This document shows, piece after piece, positions 35,596-49,479 of a stretch of 64,000 nucleotides of DNA. Origin of the DNA: Anarhynchus alexandrinus. Taxonomy: Eukaryota > Chordata > Aves > Charadriiformes > Charadriidae. Positions within the stretch are counted from its first letter, which is position 1. Each line of letters opens with the position of its first letter. The translations under genes were made by a program, and so were the position numbers. The stretch is taken from contig VUYV01000020.1 of assembly GCA_008711295.1 (NCBI GenBank), positions 4,586,200 through 4,650,199 on the forward strand. Direction: 5' to 3'. The notes beneath the pieces were generated by a model. The model saw only the letters and a list, made by a program, of their open reading frames with translations. It did no database searches and had not been told where the DNA came from.

Positions 35596-38539
35596 TCCAT
35601 CTAAGCTCTTCATAGAATAATTAGAGCCAATTTATTTCCTCACTCGTTAACAATGAAATCTGACAGGCTTTGTACTCAGGATGCTGAAGCTCAGTTAGGG
35701 GACCAAGGCTCTTCTCCATGAGGGGAGGCCTGGAATGTCAGTCTTTAGGTGGCTTAGTAGGGGCATGGTTCCAGCTGCCAGGTACTTGAACTCCCGCCCA
35801 AATCCTTGTGACAAAGCTTTAGGGAAAAACTGGGATGTAAAAGACCAAAGTGATCTACCACAAAGGTTAGGGAAGGATTTGGACAAATAGCAGTTGTTTT
35901 TGTAATGATAATGCTTTGCCCTCAGTGGCACTTAGGAAGTATGAAAGAACATTTACCTGCCTCGGTAATAGATTGGTTTCTTTTTTCCTTCGATTTCATT
36001 TGCCTATGAGCCGCGCAGGCAGTTTTTCAAGTGAGCAAGCTGACAAAGCTCTGAGACACAGTGAGGTTCATGGCAGTACTTCAGATGTGCCCCTCAATTC
36101 TGCCGCCTTCAGTTCCATCATATCCGGAGCACACGAAGTTCCTAAGGGCTTACAGCTCACTAGCGGTGACTTGCACTACCTTGAGATGTGTAGGAAGGTC
36201 ATGAGTCACGGACTTCTCTACCTTCCCTACCCAGGGCAAATGGTTCACCATCCTCTCTGTCATCACTTCCGAGGTTTCCTCAGAGGCCAAGAAACTGAGA
36301 CATGAAGAGCCCCAGAAGTGCTGACCATCCAATATTTTGAAACTAACAACTCTGGAGGTTGCTCAGCACCTCCTAACCACAGGCCATTATGTTTGAAGCT
36401 GGAGCATCCTGAACTAGGGGATGCATTTAAAAATGTGCCCTACTTGCTCAGCATCACATGTAGCACGCTCTGGCAGAGGGGGGGCAGCCTCAAGACTTCC
36501 ACATTAAAAAGCCTGTACTTTGGCTGCTCTGATGTGTTTTCCTTCTGCAAAGCAATATAAGAAAGACTATTCCCACAGAGCTTCTGGGGAAATTCTGCAT
36601 GTCCTCTGCCTTGATCTCTTCAGCTTTTGGCTATATGAAAGCTTCCTGCAGAGCAGAGTTGAGGACACTGATCATAAAGTCCAGAGACCAGAAGAGGTGA
36701 GGGAGGGACCATCTTTTACAATTAATCTTTGGGAAGTGTGAAAGCTCATCTTCCCTGGTTCTTCAGTGCCGTCTGTCCCATTTCTACCAAATCTCCAAGC
36801 TCAGGTCCAGTAGGTGGCATGTTTGAATTGACTTTGAACATCTGGAAATAGTTTGCTATTTGCAGTCCCCTCCCTCAAAGCTCCATTTGTGGCTACACGT
36901 GGTTAACAAATCGCTGCTTCTTTGGCCCCAGATGTCTGCTATGGCCCTTCCCTTTCCCTCTTGGGCATTTTTAGCCACCAGGACAGAGTGTGCATCGCCT
37001 CCTACAGTGAGGCAGACTGACAGAAAACAATGGCAGGAAAGCCCATTGTCTTAACATTTGGGGCCAAATCACCTAGGCTCTGCCTGCCCACTTCCCTTGG
37101 TCCAGCATTGTCTTGATGACCTACGAAGCAGAAGTTCATACACACCTTCTCCCGCAGGGATGATAATGTTGCAGACGCCCAGCCAAGGTGTAGGGAGTGG
37201 TGGGGGTGAGAAGGGGGAACAGAGAGAAGAAGGAAAGCACAGAGAAGAGCACTTGTGTCTGTCAAAGCAAAACTAAAAGGTCTGGAGAACAAAGGAGGTT
37301 GGCTTTGGCTTTGGCTCAAGATCAAAGCCTGGAGGTAGTTGTGGCTTTCTGAACTTCTAGCTGAAAGTAGCAGAAAGAGGCTCTTTTTTTACCATACTGA
37401 TGGCACTGAGAGCTGCTTGCAAGGGTCCAAAACTGCAGAAAGAGAGTGAGACCTGAGGATGCAAGTTTTTTCATCACCCTGATTTTCACTTGGAGGGGGA
37501 AGAGGTTGGTGGCATTTGAGTGTCATGTAGCAGGGAAGAGAGTTTAGGCTGTACTACCTCAATGGCTTCAGAGAGACTGAGAGCAAAGACAACCACAACT
37601 GCCTATCTGGTTGAAATATGGTCAGGGGAGGCTGCAGGATAGGGAAGGGGCTATTTCTTCACCAAGCTGTGTGTTCAATGGAAACATATGCTGGCAAAAA
37701 AGGAGAGTTCAGCTGAAGCCTAGAATATGAAATTGAACAAGTGGCTTTCTAACGAAAAGCTAAAGGGGAAGTTCCACAGCCTGTTCCACTGCAGCAAATG
37801 ATGACAAAACATTGCAGCCAAGAAGAAGGCAGTCAGGTTAATTTGATACTCTGCTGAGCTAAAATTTGTGTAATTGTATAGATACAGTTTTCTTGTGGGC
37901 ATCTGGCTCTTTCAAATGTAGATGAGAATGACTAAGGGCATTCTCAAGAGAGGATAGCCTTCTATGGTGTTGTATCTTTGCCCAGAAGTCACACCAGCCT
38001 TCTGTTTGTTCACAAATACCCCAGTGTGTCTGTCATTCACTTACCATGGAGCCAGTCACAGGAACTGATAGGTTAGGAAGCACTAGATACAGTAACTAGC
38101 ATCAGCTGAAGCAGCCACTTAAGAAACTTCTTGGGGTGACAAACATGCCCTTCTTTCAGCAGTTCCCCCCTTCAGGAGTATGGTTGATGCTTAATAATAT
38201 CTCTCAGAATTTCTTGCATACTAAAGGATTCTGGCAATCTGCAGGAAACAAGGAAAAGGGCTGAACTAACCCAAGAATGACTGTTTTTTATGTCCCTTTC
38301 CATCCTGAGACATGGGAACATTTTTACATGTTAGCATGTTGGTGTCTCACTGTAGCTCAGCTGGGATCGGTGGCAGATGGCATAGTGGCTTGTCCAGAAG
38401 AAGGACTAACAACAGATGAAAATGTATTCTATGGCCAGTGGGGCTTTAGGAGAAGAGACCTCTGCAGCTGTTCATGTTCACAACTCACAGACAATATACC
38501 CAACCAATAGCAAGGTTACTGTAAATTCATCAGGCAAAT

Positions 38540-39000
38540 ATTATTCAACCATCTGAAGAATGGCTTGACTAATGAAAAGGTTATTTGTGAATAATTCCAG
38601 AAGGATGATAACACATTGGAAAAAGTACAGAGAAGAGATACTGGGCTGATTATGGACTATAAAGCATGCCTTACAGTGAAAGACTCCAGGAACTCAATCA
38701 GCTTGAACAAAGATCAGGTGAAGGGTTGACTTGATCACTATCTCTCCATGACAATATAAAAACAGAGGTTTGATAATGGAGAACTGTTCAAACTGGCAGA
38801 CAAATAAATAAAACAATGATAGAGAACTGAAATTGGACAAATCCTGACTAGAAAAAAACCCATGATTTTTTTTAGAAGTGAAAGTAATTAACCAGTTTAT
38901 GTAAGGCTTCTGGTGGATTTCTCCATTTGCTAGCAACATGTTAAAAAAAAAAAAATCCTGAAAGTTACTCTGTATTTCCAAGAAAAACCAATTCAGTGTG
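38540..39000 (+). mobile_element. Ancient CR1-like LINE fragment
   Basis: Several blocks follow the order of an old amniote CR1/L3-type element: a segment around GGTGAAGGGTTGACTTGATC, then GTTTGATAATGGAGAACTG, CAAACTGGCAGACAAA, and finally TAATTAACCAG with TGGTGGATTTCTCCATT. The element is strongly diverged and carries an internal poly-A block at about 38942-38954. The assignment rests on remembered consensus blocks, not on an alignment. Confidence 0.65.
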
Positions 39001-40209
39001 ATCCTGCAGCCTATGGTATGACGGATCTCAGACTACTGTCTCCTTCTCACTTTGTAATCTCTGAACAAATGAGCAAGTTACTCAAAACTGATAGCAAAAG
39101 GTAAGGTGCTGAACATACCTATACACCATTTGTGAATGTTATTTAGCAAGCTCTAATTATGGTGTTTGTAGTGACTGAGGAGATCAATGGAAAGACTCCT
39201 AGTGACGACATCACATTGAGTAAATCACTGTCTACAAGACACACCTTCACTCCCTTTGTTCTTCAAGGACCAAAATCCTCTTTGCAGATGCCTCTTGCCC
39301 CTTGCTGTGCCTGTATCTCTTTGCCTTCCACCAGTGAAATGCACTTAGCACTAACTCAGGAAAGATTTGTGAGTTTTAACTCACTAATGATTGCACAGTG
39401 CTGTGGGAACCTCATCTGGGAGATTTAGTCTATGCTTGTGCAATCCCACTCACTTATTCCCTTAGACAAATGGGGGGAGGCACTTGCGTCCTTATATCTG
39501 GCAACTACTGCAGTAACAACTTTAAAAATAGTTTCTGGCAGAGCACTTAAAAAATTAAAAGTGTCCCAACTTTAAAGGCTAGAACAGGGATTAGACAAGG
39601 CTGCTTGATCTGGCAATTCACAGAGAAATGAAAGGTTCCTTCAGTCATGACTGTGTATCATTCGTTGAATAAAGAGAGTCACTGCCTGAATCCTTCCCAG
39701 TTCCATGCAGCTGAAAAAAAATATACCAGTCTTCTTGTGGCCAAATGCAAAGCCACTCTTTGGATCATGGGATAATGTCATAAGGGTTTGGTCTGATTCA
39801 TTTTAAGAGAGGAGGTTTTCATATCAGTGAACAAGGCAGTTCAGAAAATCAGTTCAGCCTCCGCCCCATCAGCAGATTTCACATCTACAATCATAACAAA
39901 AGCTGCTAGAAGGGAAATAGGCCCGCTGCCCAGCTGCCTTTCTTTGCGTATCTACTAGAAACCAATCTTGCAGAAAGCTCTTAGCCTCTAGACTGAACAT
40001 TAGTTGGACCTGAAATAAATATGAATGAACAATGGTTACGACGCTCAAGAACTGACAGTCAGTTGGTAATGTGGTAATGTGGTCGAGAAGAGAGGGGCTG
40101 GTGAAGACAGAAGTCCATGTGTGTGGATTCCTTTGACAGTGGGTTTGCTTTGCTGAAGTATAATAATTCCTTGTAGTTCTATGAAGTTTTCTTTTCAAAG
40201 GTCTCCAAC

Positions 40210-40385
40210 TTTTTTATACACGGGGAGATAAAACTGTCCTTATCTTAGAACTGCCAAGAGGTACAAACAGGCAAATGTAACTGTCCTTATCTCAGAGCTG
40301 CCAAGAAGTACAGAGAAAATGAACTGCTCAAGACCACACAGGAGGACTGCCTAGTGTAAGGCACTTAACTAAAAGACCTAAACTG
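40210..40385 (-). mobile_element. MIR-like SINE, reverse, with internal duplication
   Basis: ACAGAGAAAATGAACTGCTC followed by AAGACCACACAGGAGG is the reversed MIR core. Its left side contains a 34-bp direct duplication (40232-40265 and 40279-40312, 31 of 34 identical). Confidence 0.55.
40232..40312 (+). repeat. Direct duplication of 34 bp, 47-bp spacing
   Basis: Copies 40232-40265 and 40279-40312 begin AACTGTCCTTATCT and end GTACA, identical at 31 of 34 positions. Divergence is low compared with the surrounding old SINE, so the duplication is younger than the insertion. Confidence 0.85.
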
Positions 40386-40514
40386 TAGTTCTCATGCCAA
40401 CTTACAGCTAATGGAAAGAGATACAATTTCATCTGCTCTCTGTTGTGGCGCATTCCCTTACTTGACTATAGCACGTGATGAGGCTTTAAGTATCTAAGGA
40501 TAGATGGGATGAGG

Positions 40515-40665
40515 TTAAGACCTCAACCCAACCTCTTTATGCTTTGTTTTAGCTGAAACTCCCTCCACAAAACTCACTGAAATCAGTGGGAAACTTCTCA
40601 AGGATGCCAATGAGCTTAGAAGAAAGCCATGCAGCTGAAGATCCAGGCCTTAGTGGTTATCACTT
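40515..40665. repeat. Possible ancient amniote repeat
   Basis: CTCACTGAAATCAGTGGGAA and ATCCAGGCCTTAGTGG resemble the same class of 'ttgacttcagtggga' repeat. Diverged and of uncertain family. Confidence 0.35.
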
Positions 40666-43600
40666 TGTTTTGGGAATTTTAATCTAGATTTTCAGAACAG
40701 TTCAGCTGCTGGTACCAACCCAATGCCAGGTCTGTTTTGTTCAGCCTGATTGGGAATGATTGTCAACTCCTGTGGGAGAGTCAGAGGCTGGGGAGATGCA
40801 GCATTACCCCAGTGACAACTCTGAGCCATGTGCATGGGTCAATCACACGTGCTTCCAAAGTGGTTAGAGTCCTGGATGAAAATGCAGTGGAACAGGGTCT
40901 CCCTGTGTGTGTTGTTCCACCGCCCAGGATTTTTGGATAGCTGTCATACTGGAAAATTCATAATTTTGCTCAAGAACCTCAGCCACTCCTACCTAATTTC
41001 TGTTGATCGGTCAGTGAGTTACAGGCTCCTTCTGGAACAGAGACAACCTTGCAGGAAGCGATGGCAGTGAACACAGCAGAGCAGGCAGCTACTCCATCCT
41101 CTCTGTTAACCTGAGGTTGCAGCAGAGTTATGGAAGATTACATACCCCGCCCATCCTGGACTGCATTGCCAATTGCAAGTTGTTCCCTTTCTCAAGAAGA
41201 AAATCAGAATCAATCAAACGGCCTTTGCTTATTGTTGTATTTCACACTATTTGACCTTTCTGCTCAGCAGTTCTAAGAATAAGAAAATGAAGTCAACATT
41301 GGCAACTGGTAGATTTGCTTAAAAAGGTTAAATGATAAATTGCACCCGACTGAATGAAAGCAGGAGGCCAACAGCGATTCAGTCTCTCTAAATCTTGGGA
41401 TTTTATTGAAAGGTGTATAGCTGCATGTGATATGAACATTTGCAGCGGGAAGACACAAGTGACTGACCAACCTGCTGTCACTCTCACTTCCACTCATAGC
41501 TGAGCGTGTTTGACCAAGGGACCATACAGCTTCTTGTAAGCTGAACTCATCACTGCTGTATCTGAGCGACTCCACGCAGGACCAAAATCAGGACTTGCTG
41601 GCAGTAGGGCAGAATTTGGTCACAGCAGCACTTCAGGAGTGCGCACCCCGGAGGATCATCTAGGGTCTTACAGAGAGTCTGACAGCTCATGATGTCAGTG
41701 ATACCTAACACCAGGAAATTTAATGGGAAGAGGGAAACAAACTGCAGAGACACATGAGTGGGCAGTGATTTTTTAACTCTCTCAAGGAAGGAGACGTTTC
41801 AGCTATTTGCTCTGAAAGTCTGTTCTCATATAATTCCTGGGAGGGACCGTGCAGAGCCCAGTCCTGGGGAAGAGCCACCCAAGCATTTATAGCAGCTGGA
41901 GACATAAGATACTATTGTGGCTAAAGAATGGGCTAGGATTCTTGTCAAGGTACCAGTTAGTCATTGGTCTCAGTGTGCTGTTCTCTGAAGACAATGCAGT
42001 GCTGGGTCCTGACTTCATATAAAAAGAAGGAAAAAGAAACCACCAAAAAAACCCCAACAGGGGATATTTTCCACAGGCAGAACTAAAAAGAAATATGGAA
42101 ATTGTCCTTTTTTGGATGAAAATCTGAAATCCGTAGACTTTTCTATGTAAATGGCTTGAATATTTTCTGATTAAAAAAAAGACAGTGAAAAATGTTTACT
42201 CTTTTCCTCACCTTCCCCTTCCCCCCTTCCACTTTCTCCTCTGCCATCACTGAAAAGGGGGCAAGAAGAAAAATGACAGCCTGGGTCCCTCAGGTTTCTG
42301 AAGACAGTAAAATGTTCTTTGTAGGAAAAGTTTTGAACAAAAGGCTATGAGCACCTCCACATCTTCACATTTGACATGTTTAGCGGTCCCCCTCCACAGT
42401 TTCTGTCTTCTTCAGGGAAATCCACTTGCCCCTGAGGTTAAGTGCTTCAATTATTAATCCAGGTATATAATCAGGACTGAATACAGCCACCATGTAAAGC
42501 ATGACTGCTCTCTCATCATGACTGGGAATATTCACAAAAAAATGTAGAGAAGGTATGACCTTTTCATGTTCCTATGTAACTCTGCTCTTGATTAAATTCC
42601 CTAAAGGTGCATTGATCAGCATGAGACCTCCTGTGGGACAGGTAAGTTGGTACAGAGGGGTTTTATTCTCCCTGCTTTCCAATTATTATTTAATGAAAAA
42701 TACTTCAGTTATAAAATGTCTGGAAAGGATCCTGAGCTACATATGAAAGTGGATTGTTTGCCAGTGCCGGATGCTACCGTAACATGTACGTCACCATGCC
42801 TTTCTCAGTTGGTGACTAGTAGTTTGCAAAGTCTGGGTGAGCATGGAGTGATTTTACCAGACATGAGTGAGATGCTATGTAAAAGCAGTCGTATGGTGTT
42901 TGAGGTTTGCCTTTGTAACTGGCTCCAGCATTCAAATACACCTCCTCCCAAGCTGTTGTTTCCTACTCTGTACATAAATCTTCCATCCACTTAGCTTGAA
43001 TTTTGGTTTTTGCTATGAAAGACCTTATAGATATGAGATGTGATTGCCTAGAGAGGGCAGGCAGATAATCTCAGTTGTAGAGTTATATTTTTCAGTGTTA
43101 GCTTTCCGGGTTTGCCCTTTAAAGATATGACAGTTGTATATAAGTGGAAGTAATTTAGCCCTGGAGGGGTGAAATTCTTTTTTAAGCTCTTCATGTAATC
43201 TTAGTTTGTTATTGCAAAAAGATCTCTAACCAGGAGCAACTGGGTCCAATCTGATGCTGAATTATAAATAACTAGAAATCCTGGGGCAGTCCTCTGCAGT
43301 GCCGGAATGGTTGCCAGATGCAGTTGGTGTCAGATGTACGTCCAGCTCAAATGCATTTGCCTGTATTTCACCTACAGGTATCGCAGACAGGAGGGCAGCT
43401 GGGGAGGCATCCTGCTGACTGTCCTGCAAGTGGAGGCACCCAATACCATCATATTGGTGCAGAGGATCAGATGGGGTGGCAACCTACAAAACTAGCAGCT
43501 GTACAAGTACAGTGTAAAAGACAGTCCATGCCTAGAAGAGGTAAAAGGCTGCAACTGGCAACAGAGAAGTGCAGTGATTGCCTCTGGTTGTTCAGCAGAT

Positions 43601-46600
43601 CAGAAAACCCTTGGAATTGATTTGGCTCTGCAGACACTTTAAAAACAAATTTAATCCCTTTCCAGTAAATCCTTCTGGTTTACTGCTAGCATGAAATGCC
43701 CTGACGACCATTTCACATACAAGCATGAGGTCACTACAGACAGTATTGGATTATGTCCACTCTTCAATGGGAGCATCATGATTTCAAAATGATGCAAGAC
43801 TATTTTTGTACCGAGGAAGCGGTGAGATATTCAGTTACCCAGAACCGGGTAATCAGAAGCTAGTGCAGGGCAGGGCTAGGAATATCAACCCACCAGTTTT
43901 CTCCCATTCCATCTGGAGTATGGACTGGGTCGTGTGAGCAGGCAGAATGTTTGGACAGGAATTTTTCTAAGGTCAGGTGCTATGGACCATCATATTTACA
44001 TTTATGATTCTTAGGCAGCTATGCCCCTTGGACACTTACTGAGGTCAGACGAGATAACAAGGCACCCTTAAAGAACTGGACTAGAGTTATGGGATCATTT
44101 ATCTTTAGGGAGCAACACCTAGTTTCTCATTCATCTTCACAGTTGGGAAGAGCAGTTCTCAAACCTGGACACTGTAATGGTGAGATTAAAGCCCATGTTG
44201 TAAGAGCTGGGAAAAAAATGGAAGATGAATGGTTTTTCTGGTGCCTTTGGGTAGGATAACTTTTGGCAAAAACATGGGATTCAGTCTAGCTTTGTTTTGT
44301 GGGCAGTTCAAGAATATCTTGGTCTATCTAATGATGTGGGGAAATAGCTTGTTCTTTGTCAGACAAGGAATATTTCCAGCCAGCTAGCTTGAGCTACCTT
44401 TAAATTATTTGATCTAGTAGTTTGACAGCACTGAAGAGTTTAACATGGGCTAAAAGGTGACTGGAGTGTACATATACCTTCACTGATCAACAAATCCCTT
44501 ACAACAGGCTACCTGTGAATATTGCTATAGTCCTTATCTTGTTAACCTAATGAATTACCTCCCCTCTACAGGAGGAAGACTATTGCTTCATATCCGGGGA
44601 TGTGACAGGGCGAGGCCAGATGGACAGTGCTTATGAAATAGAAAGAGGAAAGACAATCTTTTTGCAGAGACTATGTAAAGGTCACAGCATACACATCGTG
44701 CGTCATCAGGACTTTCAAATTGCTTGTATGTTTTTAAATAAAATGGGTCTAGGGAGACTACAGCAGATGAAAAAAAGTTTAGGGAACTAGCCAGAGACAG
44801 TTATGCAAGAGCCTAAGACTTCAAACAGATTTCTACATATGCTCTTGCTGAACCTCATTTCTAGTACTTGTTTCTTTATGATGATTCCTATTTTTTTTTA
44901 AGTATTCATCCCAAGTCTAGCTCAAACTTGAGCTAAGCAGACAGAAATGAATGGACCACTGCCCTGCATAACTGTGTTTTTCTGCTATCCCATCAGGTGT
45001 AAATGACTGACTGGCTTCAGAAGCACAAACACATAGAAAAAGGAACGATGATGCATTCAGTGTTTGCAGCGATGAAGCCCTGAGGCCTTCTCAGCCTGGG
45101 TTTCTCAGATCAAGCAGCCATCAAACCACATGACACTGCAAATTTATGTCCCTCTCCTCCCTCCTAGCTCTCTGCCCTTCATAAAATCCATCAATATTCT
45201 TACTCCAAATTCCCCAGAGACACGCTATTACCAGACATAGACAGACAGACAGCCATCAGTTAGAGAGGTACAGCTCATAAGCAGCTCACTAAAGAGCCTG
45301 CTGGGATAAGGGAGGGAACTGTTGTGGGTGTATTGTTCCAGTCCCATCATTTCCCAAAACACTGAATGAAATAATAACTTGTTTATAATGATGCATGACA
45401 TCAAGGCAATACTACATAGCAGCACTTGAGAAACAGCTTTGAACCCTATGACCTTCCTCCAAGTGAGAAAGTCTTTAGGGAGGCCACGGGATGCAGAAAG
45501 CCATACCCTTCTTCTGGTTCTCTAGAAGATTTTCTTTTTTTCCCCAGAATTAAAAAATGGACGGGACCACATCCACTTGTCACACTTGAACCTGCCTGTT
45601 TTCTTTTCCCTTAGAGCTGATCGCACTGGCTTAAAGCTGAAGATAACTCCCTTGCCAAGAAGTGATGGGAGTGATAAACCAATTAATTCCACAGTAGATT
45701 TTTGACATAAAATGAACCATGTCCAGGCACTTGAGCCAGTCTCCTCCAATAAGCTATAGGAGGAAAAAATTCCATTCCCTATGTTGTCACACCATGTTCA
45801 CATTACATAATTATCCTCTCTTTTTGCCTTGCTTAAAAGCAACTGGCCTTACAGGTTCACAGCTTTGTTTTTGATTCATTCTTTCTTTTCCACAATACCA
45901 CAGCTACAGGGTCACCAATCCCACCTTCCTTTGATGGTGCACTAGGTACACTGCCTGCTTCCATTCCATATTTCTAAGCAATAGAGAGTGTTTGCTGACC
46001 AGTTAACCTCTTGTATTTTCCTATTTTACAGTGTAGTAAAAATGAAAGCAATCCAGAGTTTAGAAAGGGAAAAAAAAAAAGCCAAAACAAATGAGAACTG
46101 ATCCTTTTCTCCCGAGAGAAGATCTGCTTTAGAGATGTAATCTAATGCACCTTCTATCCCATCCTCCCCATAGGCAGATGCTTCTTCCAAAGAAAGGAAT
46201 AATGTCTTCAGCATCAGTGTGGGTGACTTATGTCTGGGGGACTAGAAAGTCTCAGGACTGAGCCCTGCTGATGACTTAAGCTGCTCTGTGTACAAAACCC
46301 CATGCATGGAAGGCAAAAGCCTTGTTTTGTTGCCCCAAAAAGGGAAGAAGGTTTAGAGGCTTGCTAAAAACAACCTTCAATCAGCTGTACACATCTAGAC
46401 AATGTTGTCTTTAGTGTCCCAGATGGTCCCAGCTGTTGGCATAAGCAATGACAATGACATTCACTTCTTTGCATGAGACTCACCACATACATCCCATGCG
46501 AGTCCAATTTTTCAGCTGCCTGCTGATGGGAAGTAAAATTAACCCAGAGAAAAGCTGTCCTTGAAGCCCACAGGATCCCAAATCCTGTGGAAAAAGTCTC

Positions 46601-49479
46601 AGTGGGGAGGATTAGTCGTACGATCACTTCCGGCTACTAATTTTATCTGTGTATCACTGATACCAAACGTCATTCTTTTTATCATGAGAACCCCTCGACA
46701 AACAGGACTAAAAATAAAAAGCAAGAGCTCGGAGTTGGCACAAACTGTGCTACATGGACTCCAATTTGTATAGCAGGAACTATAATCACTCTGAGACGTG
46801 CCCAAGCCCTCGGGCATCCCACGGGATTTCAGTCACTTGTTTACAAGGTGTTTTGATTTGCAGCTGTTTGACTACTGTGGCATTTCAAGAGGGGGCGGTT
46901 TGAAAGGATGTTGTTACTTTGGACGTCGGGATTGGGAAATGGGTATTGAAAAATCACACAAGAAAATAGGCGATTGCTGTCTTTGTTCTTCCCCCCTTAC
47001 ATATGAATGACGTCAGTGCTGGGGAAAGGAGCTCCAGGAACAGATTGAGAGGCCAACGCTCTGGAAGGAATAAGCAGGGAACAGGTAAAGCCCTGAAAAT
47101 GGAGCCGTGCCCTAACCTACCACACCAGAGTGCCCCATATCTGATCTGGGTGGACTAAGCTCCAGAAGTAAGAAGGGAACCGTCCAAGCCCATTGCTTTT
47201 CTGGCTTTTCTAACAAGGTTGCCAGCAAATAAACTGATACTGTGCCAGGGACACCCCTAAGAACTGGGCTAAAGGCCATCACCAGCTCACTTCAAACAGG
47301 CCAGCAGCTGAAATGGATTTGGTCACTGGCTCAAAGTGCAATTTAGATGGCTCTTTCCATCATTCCTGCTCTCCTGACCTGGACAGTTCCTTTTTCAGAG
47401 CTGCATTAAGCTAATGCCCACTTTCTTCTGGGCCCTCTTGGGATAATGGATTCAGATATGCAGAAAGAATGTAAAAATCCATCTGTTATCTGGGATGAGT
47501 GATTTGCACAATAGTGCCCATGAGTGTTTGTTTAACACTGCGGACAGCAAGAACCCTGCTAAGTTGTAACACGCTGAGAAAGGGAAAGCAAGAAGAGAGG
47601 AGAAAATAGCCTGGCTGTTTGAAAACTCTGTCCACCGAGCTGTGTGCATTTTTTGGCTTAGTTAGCTGTTTGCCTGTTTTTTGTGGGAAACCAGGAAGGA
47701 CACGTGGAGCTTTTCCCAGGCTTTAGAGTGTTATTCTCTTGTTTCCAGCATTGGGTTTTTGTATGCGTTAATTGACAGTAACTCATGTAGAAAATACAGT
47801 GCCAAGAGGATATTTACCTTGCAAACATTTCTTCTGCTGTCCCTCTCTCCTTTCCTGTGACTTTTTCAAGCGATGACTGACTTAAAGCGCCATGCGCACT
47901 TGAAGTATCATCACCCCGGCCAACCTTGGACACAAGCCCCTTGCCTGCCTGCAACCTGACCACACCGTCTTGGCAAGGAGCAGCCATCTCTTCACTTCCT
48001 GGAGGTAAAAGGGGGCTCAGCCTAGAATGTAAAGCATAAAACAGGACAGAATCAGTTAGATTATAACATGACAAATTGTTGTTTTTCTAGCTGAAGAAAA
48101 GCCCACCCTGTGTTTGATTCTGAGTGACACTGATCGGTTTGGCACCAGCAGCTTCTCCGCTGGAGACATGAGTGACTTCTCTTTAAGCAAGCATCAGAAT
48201 TATCTAGGCTGGCATTACAGTTCATCACACTCCTTGCTTTCTCTAGGCAAACTTGAAGGGAAAATCTGCATTTGTATTGCACATGCCATCAAAGATCTCA
48301 AAGTACACAACTTATCCTAGCCCACACAGCAAATCTGTATCGCAGTTGGGGTCAGAAATCCTGACTCTCTCCTTTCCTCCAGCCAGGATGCCTTTTCCCC
48401 AAGGTTAGCTATGCCTGCTGCCATCAGGGACGTGCTATACTGTCACCACCTTGCCATACACACCAGTTTTAGACTCCCTGTTTTTCACCCATAGCTATGG
48501 AAAACTGTTTGCAGAAGAGGCTGCTAGAAAGGAAGTCAAAGAGTGCTGAAGTCTATTCTAATCCATGGTGTCTATATTTATGCAGCCCTTGTCACAGCAG
48601 AGCAGAGAAAATGTCACTGGAACAGTTTTATTTTTGCCAGCAGGCAAGAGGTTTAAAAAGAGGCAGTACAACCTCTATTTTATGATGTGCTTGTACAAAT
48701 GTTTAACTTGCTATTTCATTTAAAAATCATCTTTAATGTTGATTTATATTCCTGGCAGTGAAGTCAGGAGGTTGGCAATTCCATTCCATTTCAGTCTGTG
48801 CTCTGACTGAGGCAGTAACGCAGATCAAAGTCTTACAGCACTTACATTTTATCATCCTGAATGTTTTCAAGTTCTCACTGATATTCATGGGCAGATTATG
48901 TAACTACTAGATTTATACTTCTGAAGGCAAATATTAAAGATTGAAATGTTGTATCATTAAGAGGAAGTATTTGGAAATAATTGAATGGAAACAAGGAACA
49001 CTCGTATCAAGTGAACACTTGACACCAGCAACGCTGCTTTCCTTGAGATGTCATCTTGCTCCAGTCTTTTATAGGGTCAGACATTTGTTTTCATGCCATA
49101 GAATGTATAATAACAAGCAGTTAATTTGATATTCTAGGTCTTACTTTCCATCTAAATATGTCAAGCTGACATTTTTATTTCCTTCCTAATTGCTAAATAT
49201 TCAAGGACTTGAATTCCTTCATTAACAGATTACTGAATCGGCGGGAGAGGGAGAAGTACGCCGCGGACCTTCTGTGAATTCTTCAGACGATGATAACTTA
49301 CATTCATTATCTAACTGGTCAGAAGAACATGAAAACCTGCCTTGGTGCCCCCCTCGAGCCTCCCTGCCCGTTGCTCTTGCACAACTCTTGCTCTTGTATC
49401 TCACAAACACCGATAGGTTTAGCTGCCGCGGGGACTTGGGACGCCATAGCAGCACCCCCTTTTTTCACACAGGAGGACA

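Larger units (their letters stand above)
24861..49479. other. Intergenic between tRNA-Sec and MRPL33
   Basis: About 24.6 kb with no supported coding exon. It contains MIR-like fragments (33.3, 33.9, 35.4 and 40.2 kb), CR1-like fragments (29.4, 34.8 and 38.5 kb), a possible LINE-like repeat at 30.6 kb and a CA microsatellite at 26.18 kb. Open frames up to about 150 codons overlap each other on both strands and look like chance. Confidence 0.55.

Noticed and set aside
3286..47015. Three exact CRE palindromes as a coordinated set
   Set aside because: They are far apart, near no supported promoter, and the number is only slightly above chance.
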